Below are positions 10,601-22,815 of a stretch of 64,000 nucleotides of DNA, piece by piece; position 1 is the first letter of the stretch, and each line of letters opens with the position of its first letter. The notes below the pieces were generated by a model, which had not been told where the DNA came from, did not search any database, and saw only the letters and a program-made list of their open reading frames with translations. The stretch spans positions 62,001 to 126,000 of the forward strand of contig CAXHUL010000220.1 of assembly GCA_964019695.1 (NCBI GenBank). Reading direction: 5' to 3'. Origin of the DNA: Loripinus fragilis (Eukaryota; Mollusca; Bivalvia; Lucinida; Lucinidae). The position numbers and the translations under genes are program-made.

Positions 10601-13600
10601 AGGACGACGGACCGCCTTTCGTACGAACACAAAGTCCAGCTAACAGACATCAATGAAGGTATGGCAATTGTTATAGAACCATACACGATGTCTAGCTTAT
10701 AGACAACATTGAAGGTTTGGCTACTGTTGTAGAACCATACACGGGGTTCAGTTTGCAGATATCAATGAAGGTATGGCTACTGTTATAGATCCATACACGA
10801 GGTCCAGTTTGTAGACATCAATGACAGTATGCCACTGCTATAGAAACTACATGAGGTCCAGCGTACAGTCGTTAATGACAGTATGCCACTATTATAGAAT
10901 AATACACGAGGCCCAGCTTACAGACATCAATGACAGTATGCCACTGTTGAACATCACGCGAGGCCCAAACTGAAGGCATCAATGACAGTATGGCCATTGT
11001 TATAGAACAATACACGAGGTCCAGTTTGTAGACATCAATGGCAGTATGGCCACTGTTATAGAACAATACACGAGGTCCAGTTTGTAGACATCAATGACAG
11101 TATGGCCACTGTTATAGAACAATACACGAAGTACAGCTTACAGACATCAATGGCAGTATGCCTGTTGTTATAGAACCATACACGAGGTCCAGTTTGTAGA
11201 CATCAATGACATTATGGCCACTGTTATAGAACAATACACGAGGTCCAGTTTGTAGACATCAATGACAGTATGGCCACTGTTATAGAACAATACACGAAGT
11301 ACAGCTTACAGACATCAATGGCAGTATGCCTGTTGTTATAGAACCATACACGAGGTCCAGTTTGTAGACATCAATGACATTATGGCCATTGTTATAGAAC
11401 AATACACGAGGTCCAGTTTGTAGACATCAATGACAGTATGGCCACTGTTTTAGAACAATACACGAAGTACAGCTTACAGACACTAATGGCAGTATGCCAC
11501 TGTTATAGAACAATATAAGAGGTCGAGCTTATAGACATCAATGACAGTAGGCCACCGTTGTAGAACAATATAAGAGGTCGAGCTTATAGACATCAATGAC
11601 AATATGCCACCGTTGTAGAACAATTAACAAGGTCAAGCTTACAGACACCAATGACAATGTGCCACTGTTACAGAACAATACACGAGGTACAGCTTCAGAC
11701 ATCAGTGGCAGTATGCCTGTTGTTATAGAACCATACACGAGGTCCAGTTTGCAGACATCAATGAGAGTATGGCCACTGTTATAGAACAATACACATGTAC
11801 GAGGTCCATCTTAAAGACATCAATGGCAGTATGCCAGTGTTGTAGAACAATATACGAGGTCCAGCTTACAGACATCTATGGCAGTATGCCACTGTTGTAG
11901 AACAATACACGAGGTCCAGCTTACAGACATCAATGAAAATATGGCTACTGTTGTTGAACCGTATGCGAGGCCCAGCTTGTGGACATCAAAGATGATATAT
12001 CTAACATATAACTTTTCAAATGGTCCAGTTTGCAAATTTCAATGACGGTATGACTACTGTTATACTGTTAAAGACATAGACGAGATCCAGCTTGCAGAAA
12101 TCAATGACAGTATGTATATTGCCTTTGAACAATATACGTGGTCCAGCCTGGAAACATCAATGATGGTATGGCTATTGATAAAGAACCATACACGAGGTCC
12201 AGCTGACAGACATTAATGACGGAATGGCTACTATCATTTAACCAAACACGATGTCCAGCTTGCAGACATCAATGGCAGTATGCCACTGTTATAGAACAAT
12301 ACACGAGGTCCTGTATTTAAACAATGCACGAGGGTCAACTTAATGACATCTATGACAGTATCCCATTATTAAAGAACCATACACGAAGTCCAGCTTACAA
12401 CTTTCAATGACGGTATAGCTACTGTTGTGGAACCGTGTAAGAGGTCGAACTTGCAGGCATCAATGACGGTATGGCTACTGTTATGAAACTGTATTCAAGG
12501 TACATATTTCAGACATCTGTGACGATATATCTACTGTAGAACCAAACACATGGTCCAGCTTGCAAACATCAATGAAAGTATGGCTACTGGTAAAGAAGCA
12601 TACACGAGGTCCAGCTTGCAGCCATCAATGACGTTATGGATATTGCTGTTGAACCATACACTGGGTCCAGCTTAGGACGCCAATGACATTAAAGCCACTG
12701 TTATAGAACAATACCAGTGGAAAAGCTTACCGTAATCAATGACAGTATGCCACTGTTTTAGAACAATACAAGAGGTCCAGCTTACGGATATCAATGACGG
12801 TATGGCTATTGTTGTGGAACCGTTTACGAGGTCCAGCTTGCAGACATCAATGACGATATAAATACTGTAGAACCATACACATGGTCCAGCTTGCAGACAT
12901 CAATGACGATATAACTACTGTAGAACCATACACATGGTCCAGCTTGCAAAAATCAATGATGGTATGGCTACTGTTGAAAACATACACGAGGTCTAGCTTG
13001 CAGACATCAATGGCATTATGGATATTGCTGGTAACCATACACGAGGTCCAGCTTTGAAACATCAATGATGGTATGGCTATTGATATAGAACCATACACGA
13101 GGTCAAGCCTACAGACAACAATGACAGTATGTCTACTGTTATTTAACCATACACGAAGTCCAGCTTGCATACATCAATGATGGTGTACCACTGTTATAGA
13201 ACCATACACACTGCCAAGCTTGCAAACATCAATGACAGTATGCCACGTTTATAGAATAATACACAAGGTCCAGCTTACAGACACCAATGCCAGTATGCAC
13301 TGTTGAAGAACAATGCTCGAGCTTCGGTTTACAGACATCAATGAAAGTATGGCTAATGTTTTAGTACCTTAAACGAGGTCAAGCTTGCAGACATCAATAA
13401 CAGTATGCCATTGTTATAGAACTATACAAGAGTCCAGCATGCAGACATTAATGGCAGTATGTCACACTTATAGAACACTATACGAGGTCCAGCTTACATA
13501 CATCAATGACAGTATGGCCACTGTTGTAGAACAACACACGAGTTCCAGCTTACAGAGATCAATGACAGTATGCCCCTGTTATGGACCAATACATACGCGA

Positions 13601-13703
13601 GGTACAATTTGCAGACATCAATGACAGTATGACCACTGTTATAGAACCATACACGAGGTCCAGCTTACAGACACCAATGGCAGTATGCCACTGTTGTTGA
13701 ATA

Positions 13704-14254
13704 TACTCATGGTAATAAAAAGAAGGCCACCCTTATTCACCTGCTTTGTTGAAAATAAATACAGACATGAACATGTTATGATTATTAATTTATATATCTC
13801 GTATTACACTGTACTGCCACCTTTATAAATGCATTCTATCAGGCTTTTGCGCGTGCTTAAAGAAGTCTGGTGTTGTACCCCAACCCCACCCCCTCGTGGA
13901 ATGCATCGCCATTGTTCAACCAGCGAGTCTTCAAATTTGGGAAAATTGGCAGCTGGGAAGGGATACAAATTTGTAACCACTGGCCCCTGGGGTGGTCGAT
14001 CAGTGATAGATGGGGATCCGGAAGGCCAATCAAGGGGTATGACATAATCAGCTTGCAAACATTTCCTTGCCATATTGCAGGTATACTGGCATTGCCTTGC
14101 TTGGAGAGAAAATTGTTTCCAACAGTGTTATAGATTTGCAGGTGAAGGACTTTATCTACATAGCATTTGCCTGTAAGTGACCCCCGAACTACTATGCAAA
14201 TTAAACGAACCCTAAACAAAACTCAGGGTGGCCTTCTTTTTTTTAACATGAGTA
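13704..14254. mobile_element. 551 bp TA-flanked non-autonomous transposon in the array
   Basis: The left end TACTCATGGTAATAAAAAGA and the right end (complement of TACTCATGTTAAAAAAAAGA) continue into AAGGCCACCC/GGGTGGCCTT. TA is duplicated at 13702-13703 and 14255-14256. Removing the element and one TA rebuilds a normal unit reading GTTGTTGAATAATACAC, a form found elsewhere in the array (for example near 29700). No transposase is present; internal open frames of 60-120 codons are not recognisable. Confidence 0.9.
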
Positions 14255-16795
14255 TAATACACAAGGTCCAGCTTGCAGACATCAGTGGGGTATGGCTACT
14301 GTTGTAGAACTATACACGAGGTTCAGCTTGCAGGCTTCAAAGGCAGTATGGCCATTGTTGTAGAAAAATATACAAGGTCAAACTTACAGACATCAATGAC
14401 GGCATGGCTACTGTTGTGGAACCGTACACGAGGCCCAGCTTGCAGACATCAATGACAGTATGGCCACTGATGTAGAACATTACACACGAGGTCCAGCATA
14501 AGGACATCAATGACATTATGCCATTGTTAAAGAACAATACAAGAGGTCCAGCTTACATACCGAAATGACAGAATGCCATATTTTTTAATAATACACGTGG
14601 TCCAGCTTTCAGACATCAATGGCACTATGGCCACTTTGTAGAAGAATACACGAAATAACTAAACAGACATCAATGACGGCATGGCTACTGTTGTGGAACC
14701 GTATACAAAGGCCAGCTCGCAAACAACAATGACGATATATCTAATGTAGAACTATTCACAAGTTCCAGCATGCAGACACAAATGACATAATGGATATTGC
14801 TGTTCAACCAAATTCAAGGTCCAGCTTGGCAACATCAATGATGGTATGGCCAATGATATAGAACCATATATGATATCATGCTTACAGACAGCAATGACGG
14901 TATGACTGCTGTTATTTAGCCATACACGAGGTCCAGTTTACAGACATCAATGACAGTATGCCACTGTTGTAGAATAATACACGACGTCCAGCTTGCAGAC
15001 CTCAGTGGCAGTATGGCTACTATCGTAGAACTATACACAAGGTCCAGCTTGCTGACCTCAATGGCAGTAGGGCCGCGGTTGTAGAACAATACACGATGTC
15101 CAGCTTACAGACGTCTATGACAGCATGCCACTTTTGTTGAATAATTCACGAGGTCCAGCTTTCAGACTTCAATAGCAGTATGGCCACTGTTGTAGAACAA
15201 TACACGAGGTCCATCTTGCTGACATCAACGGCAGTATGCCACTGTTATAGATGAGGTCCAGTTTGCCGCTATCAATGAAGGTATGACTACTGTTATAGAA
15301 CAATACACGAGGTCAAGCATACAGACATCAATGACGGTATGGCTACTGTTGTGGAACCGTATATGAGGGCCAGCTCGCAGACATCAATAATGATATATCT
15401 ACTGTAGAACTTTTCACATGGTCCAGCTTGCAGAAATCAATGCACAGTATGGATATTGCTGTTCAACCATATTCAAGGTCCAGCTTGGAAACATCAATGA
15501 TGGTATGGCCATTGATATAGAACCATTTACGAGATCCAGTTGACATACATCAATGACGGTATGGCTACTGTTATTTAACCATACACGAGGTCCAGCTTGC
15601 AGACATAAATGGCAGTATTACACTGTTATAGAAATATACATGGAGGTCCAGCTTACAGACATGAATAAAATAAGGATGGCCACTGTTATAGAGTACCTTA
15701 CACGAGGTCTAGCTTGCAAATTTCAATGACAGTATGTTACTGGTATAAAACAATATACGAGGTCCAGCTTACAGACATCAATGACAGTATGCCACTGTTA
15801 CAGAACAATACACGAGGTCCAGTTTGCAGATATCAATGAAGGTATGACTACTGTTATCTAGAACTATACATGAGGCCCAGCTTGCAAACATCAATGACAG
15901 TATGACCACTGTTAGAGAACAATACGGCAGCCAGATTACAGACATCAATTGCTGTATGCCACTGTTATAGAACAATACAGGCGGTCCACTTTGCAGATAT
16001 CAATGAAAGTTTGGCTACTTTTATTAGTCCGTACACGAGGGAGTATGACCAATGTTACAGAACCATACACGCGGTTGAGCTTACAGACGTCAATGAAAGT
16101 ATGGCCAATGTTATAGCACCTTACACAAGGTCCAGCTTACAGACATCAATTGCAGTATGCCACTGTTATAGAACAATACACGAGGTCCAGCTTATAGACA
16201 TCAATGAATGTATGGCCATTGTTATAGAACCATATATAAGGTCCAGCTTAAATGCATTGATTACAGTATGCCACTGTTAAAGAACCCTACACGAGTTCCA
16301 GCTTGCAGACATCAATGACAGTATGCCACTATTATAGAAAAATACACGAGCTCCAGCTTGCAGACATCAATGACAGTATGCCACTGTTATAGATGAGGTC
16401 CAGTTTGCCGCTATCTATGAATGTATGGCTACTGTTATAAAACAATACACGAGGTCCAGCTTATAGACATTAAAGAAGGTATGGCCACTGTTATAGAATC
16501 ATACACTAGGTCCAGTTTATAGACACCAATGACAGTATGCCACTTTTATGTTTGTCAATGTTATAGAACTATACACGAGGTCCACCTCACAGACATCAAT
16601 TAAGTATGTCCACTGTTATAGTACCTTACACGAGGTCCAGCTTGTAGACATCAATGACAGTATGCCACTGTTATAGAACAATACACGATGTCCAGTTTGC
16701 TGATATCAATGAAAGTATGGCTACTTTTATGAAACCATCTACGAGGTATTGTATGTAGACATTGGTGGCAGTATGGCCACTGTATAGTACCTTAT

Positions 16796-17431
16796 ACCCC
16801 TATTCCACACAGGCCCCGAATCCCACGAATTGACACGAATTGACAAATATTTGGATTCGTGGCTGAATCGTACTCAGTTCGTGATGGTCTTAACTGATTC
16901 GCATAGTCTGTAGTGAGTTCTTGCAATTCGTAGGTCTATCGGGAATTCGGCTCAAAAGTTTTGAACTGTTCAAAACTTTGGCCACGAATTCCCCGATTCG
17001 AAAAATCGTGCGTGATTCGTACCAAATTCCTAAGGCATTCTTGGATATCGTTACTGAATCGTAATCGATTCGGGATTGTTTTTGCATTGTTTTGGGCATT
17101 CGTAGCTACTCTTAGCTCATTCGTGGGGAATCGGGAGATTAAGCCAAGCAATAAAACCAAGGAAGAGATAGCAGAAGGATTTTCTCTAAGGTTAATTACC
17201 CAGTCTCGCGCATGTGAGCAGTCCTAGAAGTTGAAACAGATTTGGTTGATTCTGGAGCACAATCAGGATCAGTCAGTAGCTCCTGGCTGGCGATTTTGCC
17301 AATGGCGAACTGCCATATTTTTCCAAGTCAAAGAGTCTGGGTCAGGGCCTCTCGACTTTAACGTAGTTGTTTTCTTCTAGCTATATAAGAAGCCGTTTTG
17401 AACACTCAAGTTGCAGGATCAATTTTAATGC
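16796..17431. other. Non-satellite insertion, ATTCG-rich
   Basis: About 635 bp interrupts the array between GTACCTTA and TTACGAGGTCC. The first half is rich in GATTCG, ACGAATT and similar words, with a local inverted repeat (ACGAATTG and AATTCGTG types; GTTTTGAAC/GTTCAAAAC at 16957-16975). Ends and target duplication are unclear, so the class is undetermined. Confidence 0.6.
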
Positions 17432-18144
17432 TGCTTTACGAGGTCCAGCTTGCAGACATCAATGACAGTATGCCACTGTTATAGATGAGGTCCAGTTTGC
17501 CGCTATCAATGAAGGTATGACTACTGTTATAGAACAATACATGAGGTCCAGCTTACAGACATCAATGAAGGTATGCCCACTTTTATAGAACAAAACACGA
17601 GGTCCAGCTTACAGATATCTATGAGAGTAGGCAACTGTTATAGAACAATACACGAGGTCAGCCTTTCAGACATCAATGACAGTATGTGACACGTCCCTAT
17701 TTTTATCCTTTTCCCATTGACCCGGCACTTTGCATTATATAAATCTGTTCATGGAAAGCATGGGGCTTGCTTGATTATGTGCTTATGTACTTTGATTTCT
17801 GCTCCTTTTATTCGGGTAGACTAGTTTCATCTTTGGATAATTTCCTTATTTGACCTCTGTTGGAGTTGAGATAAGGGTGGCTGCTATGAGCATATAGCGG
17901 GCCATCATTGTGATATACTATACCCTTGATATTTGGGAGTTTTATATCCGATAGGACTATACCCAGTGTGTAATTAAGTCCATCTTTATACTAGCACAGG
18001 GTTTCTGCCTTTGCATGCGAGGTCCGTGAACAATCGTGCAGAGCAGGAACACTGTCGTCTGCTTAGGGCATCGGCTGCATACTTTGATGCGATGTTTTTG
18101 ATTGTCGTCTGCTGCCAAGCATTAGTATTGAATGACGTGATGTA

Positions 18145-18703
18145 TACTGAGGGAAAAAAGTTTAGCAATTATTTATAATGGGGTTTCCCATAGGCGATCT
18201 TTGAAGCATTAGATCTTTTTAATTGGCAGGTTCGCAAACATGTCAGTTGTTTGAAAATGATCTAATGGCTACCCGCAAGTGGTCAAAAGAAACAAAATCT
18301 GACTTCATAGTGAGGATTTTATCTGCTGAGCATTTTAATTTCAAACGTTATTCAATTGCAAGGGAGGTAATTTGGAAAAATACGATTTTCAACTAAAACT
18401 GTACGAAAAGTGTAAACATAACATTCAGTTTTAAACCGTTTTTCATTTTCTTACTTTGGGATCTAAACATTTGACAGAAAAATGAAACTTTTAGTCGAAA
18501 ACTATTCACACTTTTGCCTGATAAGCTGTTTTGGCAAGGGGCATAAAATCAGACTTTACACTATGTGAAATGTCAACATGTTAATGTCATCGTACTCGTG
18601 AACGTTTGTCAACATATATTTTTGACACTATGAAATAATAAGGCCTATTTCTTCTAAACTGTGAATCCTCAAAATATATTGCTAAACTTTTTTCCCTCAG
18701 TAT
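18145..18703. mobile_element. 559 bp TA-flanked MITE, TACTGAGGGAAAAAAG ends
   Basis: Perfect terminal inverted repeats of about 25 bp (TACTGAGGGAAAAAAGTTTA then GCAAT) are flanked by TA at 18143-18144 and 18704-18705. The interior is AT-rich and non-coding. The form fits a Tc1/mariner-type non-autonomous element. It lies inside the 4.47 kb insert. Confidence 0.9.
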
Positions 18704-18826
18704 ATTTGTTGATGTAGGCCGTCGTGAGAGCCTACTAGTTATTTTTGGTTGTACAACCCGAGTGTCCTCTGCTTAGGTCGTCTGTTGGTATAAAACGTTC
18801 ATATTTGCGTGTTGTCTAATTAAACT

Positions 18827-19961
18827 TAAGGAATAAAGAAACGCAACAAACAAAAATATAATTTTTGCGTGTTTAAATGAAGGTTTGGTGAAATCTCTTT
18901 TGAAAAGTTCTTATTGAGTATATATAGCATGCTATGAAATACCAAAACGTTATTTTAACGCTACATTTTACGCTACAAGATGAAAACATATGAAAACGTA
19001 AAATGTGACGTTAACGTCAGAATAAAGATCAAGAAACCCCGTCTTTTCCTTGTTTGATTATTTGGCGTCGGCTTGACAATGTGCAAATTCAACAAAAGTC
19101 CAATCATATTCGTAATGCAGTCAAATATTGCGTCAAAACACGCTACTTGACTGGCAAGATACACAATGGTAGTGAATAAACGATAAACGTCACTTAGAGC
19201 CGTCGGGTTTGGGTCGCTGGTGAATATACGGGATAAGATAAACCTAGAGACACCAGAACATGCTTTCTTGGGAAAAACTGGCTTTTCAGATACCGTAGAA
19301 ATACGCTGGTAAGGTGTTGATATTGACGTTAGCCAAACAAGACACGGCTTAATGCAAAAGAAAACATCTGATTACATGCCGATAGTGAACACCAAACTTG
19401 TTAACTGTAACCTAAACTTTGTCACTGGACCATTTTATCATTAGAAAAAAAAACCGTAAACATCATGGAAACCATCAAAACGTAAGATATCGAATTTTGA
19501 CGTCAGAATTGAGGTTTTTGGACGTCTGAAGATCTCAAGTCATAATTCTTGAGCAAAACGTCCTTGTAATGAATAAATCTCAAGCAGAAAAGAAAGTTTA
19601 CGCGTTTCACGCAGTATTCAGAGTTGACGTTAATGACGTTAAGCCGTTTCAGAATCCTACAGAAACGTCGAAATTTGATCATTTTCTTGATCCGCAATCT
19701 ATTCCAAGACTTTTTAAAACAATAAACCGAAGGTTGATTCAAACTTTGCTTTTTATTGACCCTTTTCAGCAGTTTACTACGGGGGGTCAGGCTGGTCATG
19801 CGCATACCAAAATGATTGCGTAATCGACAATTACGTTGAACCTGCTGCAATTTGACGGACAAATACTGCTCCTATGGATAAATATCATTTGCACTAAAAA
19901 CTTGCATCATATTGTATGCTTACAATGACTCAAAGTATTTGTTGCGTTTCTTTATTCTTTA
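18827..19961. mobile_element. 1.13 kb element with 24 bp inverted ends
   Basis: TAAGGAATAAAGAAACGCAA and the following CAAA at 18827-18850 recur inverted at 19938-19961 with one mismatch. The interior is rich in AACGT words and contains the palindrome TGACGTTAACGTCA (about 19002-19015) and one TGACGTCA site. Open frames inside are short and unrecognised. The target duplication is not clear. Confidence 0.7.
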
Positions 19962-21190
19962 TGTATCAGTTGATTGTCTGGTAGGCATTGCTGTTAGTGT
20001 ATAGCAGTAGCATTGCAGACATTGTCGGTACTGTGCTGATGTATTGAGAGATAACATTTGCTCATTCCTATAGGTATTGACTAGCACTCGCGCATTGTAA
20101 TTAGTGCACACACATACGACGTATATTTGCAGTGAGGTTTATGGAATTGACACATCAATTGAATTTAGTTGTACATGAAGCTATGTAAGTAAGATACATG
20201 CGGTTCTAGATAATTACATATGTATACTGTTCATGAAAAGTTAGACACATGCACACAAATCATATTAATGCATTTATTAAGATAGCTATTACGGATAAAT
20301 GGATTGTTATTTACTGTAACACATTAAGTACACGTGTATTTGACTGAGCGAAAAATAGTGCTTATAAGGAGCTAATTATACTGTTCATATTAAGTAAGCA
20401 CATTAGGTTAATTATGCATCACTTGCGAGTACATTTGTATGTGCCAGGGGTACACAATCACGTTTGCTTGCATGTACGTGTATTATAAAGGAATGCGCAT
20501 TATTACCATCTGGTCTGCGCATATATGAAGAGATGTATACTATTCAACTTTAGTAAGACACCACACTCACTAGTTCTGTTTATACTTATGAATCTATAGT
20601 AATTATGTCATACTTGTTATACCATATTGCATCACAGCATCATCACAATGCTATCTTACTGATACTATCCACTAATGCATGCATGCATATACTGTGAGGT
20701 TTATTATACAATATTCAATTCAGTACTCTTGATTATATTAATTGCGAAATGGCTTCAACAGCAAGGAGTCATGTTGAAGCCGTAGGAAAGGTATTCTGCA
20801 GTACCTGGTGGTTACTTAGAGTTTGTGGAGAAATCTAGTGTAACCATGGTGGTATTTTGCCAGTTTCTTGGGTTATAGCATTGAGTGCTAAAAGTGAGTT
20901 TGTACTTCAAGAACATGAATTCATGTAAGTTTTGGTCATCATTGAGTAGATTTAGGTCCTCCGATGTGGTACATCATAATTGATGTTTTAAGGGTCATGT
21001 ATTGACTGTGTGCTTATGTACTCGCATTTACCATTATAACATCCCTGTGTGTTTTGGGTCTAATTTCGTCTTATTATAGTCGATTCTTACTGACTTCTAT
21101 GAAATGGCATGGAGCATGCGCATTCAGAATGTGACATATATCATGAAACGGGATAGAATTATAGCCTGTGATGTTTAATATCGAGGTACT

Positions 21191-21594
21191 TAAGCCCCGG
21201 GGGGGGGGGGGGGGGGGGGGTACTCTAATTTTTTCCGCATACGTAGGCTCGGGCCCAGCATCTACCGTTCACCCCAAAAAAATATCAGGAATTTCAAGCA
21301 CCCCAAAAAAATATTTGGAATTTTAGCAACCCAAAAAAATATCCCAGTTCTGTACTTTGACCTTAAAAAAAGACCCTAAAATGCATAGAAATGACCCTCA
21401 AACTAGCCCAATTTTGTGATGACCCCAAAAAAATATCAACAAAATCTTCATACCCCCAAAAAATATTCGTTTTTATGAAAACCCAAAAAAATATTGAAAT
21501 TCAGAATTTTGAACCCCAAAAAATAGTCCGAGCCTACGTATGTGTGAAAATATCAGAGTACCCATCCCCCCCCCCCCCCCCCCGGGACTCAAGC
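21191..21594. mobile_element. MITE with homopolymer G/C in its termini
   Basis: The left end TAAGCCCC then 22 G (21199-21220), GGTACTCT, and CATACGTAGGCTCGG is mirrored on the right by CCGAGCCTACGTATG, AGAGTACCC, 18 C (21566-21583) and GGGACTCAAGC. The interior is a degenerate series of CCCCAAAAAAATAT phrases. Relatives occur at 47173-47520 and 47697-48456. Confidence 0.8.
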
Positions 21595-22393
21595 ATGGTA
21601 CTTACTTTCAGGTTCAGCCTGAAGTTATGTCTGACGTTACGCCTGAAGATACACCTGACGGTTTTAAGTGTTAACTGAGTAAACTAAGATGAAATAAGAG
21701 ATTCTACCCCTGTCTTATGTATCAATATGGATCAACGTTAGTCACATGTCGCTCTGATGATTAAAGGACAAACTTACTATCCTGATTACAGAAAACTACT
21801 CTTGATGCTGCCATATTAGATTAAAACAGGAAAGAACAGTGCAGCAGGATAAAAGTTAAGTGATTAGTGATTTAGTGATTTACAAATATAAAAAATTCTT
21901 TTAGTAGAGAAACCAGTCAACTATCAACATTCTTTGATTTTTCTTTGGGAGCCCTTACAACCAATTAAGCCAGACCAACAAGAAGACAGAAGATGCAACT
22001 GACATTACATTATACTATTTTTTTAATTCAATATTTATCTTACTTATATTATTATTTTTCGTTAAACATTGTTTTGTACTTAATTCCCTAATTGTTTGTG
22101 ATCAGTCATCGCCCGTTGTGGCTTGCGCTTGCCTGAGGCTCATCCATCCTGGACAGTATGCCACTGTTATAGAACAATTTACGAGGTCCAGCTTGCAGAC
22201 ATCAATGGCAGTATGCCACTGTTATAGAACCATACACGAGGTCCAGCTTGCAGACTTCAATGAGGTATGCCACTATTGTAGAACACTACACTAGGTCCAG
22301 CTTGTAGACATCAATGATAGTATGCCACTGTTATAGAACAATACCCGAGGACCAGCTTGTAGACATAAATGGTAGCATGCCGCTGTTACAGTC

Positions 22394-22815
22394 AATTTCA
22401 TACCGAGTTTTCCCAACACTTTCCGATTTGCTCCGAGTCCTTTTCGAATCGAAAATATTCTGGCCAATCATCGAACATCCCAACAAAGGGATCTATATTT
22501 AAATAAGTATTGCAGATACCCAATGTTGACAAGTGAAAACGTACGAGTTTATATAATGTTTGGTTATATTAGGAATTACAATCGCCAGATAGGCTTGATA
22601 GCTTGATACCACGCCGCCAATGATGTTTTTGGCGAGATTTTGAGTCATTTTCAAATGGTGCAGAATGTAAACAAATAGATAGAAATCATAAAATTGGTTT
22701 TCGAGGTAAGAAAAAAACACAAAACGGCGCTAGGTGCCCCTTACAACTAATCTTCACTTCGCATGCAATATATACAAGCCTGTTTGCTTACAAAACAGAA
22801 TTTCCTTTTGTATTA
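22394..22815. other. Non-satellite insertion in the array
   Basis: About 420 bp separates array units ending GCTGTTACAG and resuming ATGCCACTGTTAT. There are no terminal repeats I can see and no recognisable gene. It may be an old, eroded element. Confidence 0.5.

Larger units (their letters stand above)
17687..22155. mobile_element. 4.47 kb insertion with target duplication (solo LTR candidate)
   Basis: The array breaks after GTATG (17682-17686) and resumes with GTATG at 22156-22160. The insert starts TGACACGTCCC and ends CATCCTGGACA, fitting TG...CA termini and a 5 bp duplication as in LTR retrotransposons. However, GACA also precedes both GTATG copies, so a 9 bp duplication with an insert of 17687-22151 is equally readable. 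No terminal inverted repeat, reverse transcriptase or second LTR was seen. Three nested elements (18145, 18827, 21191) account for about 2.1 kb of it. Confidence 0.7.
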
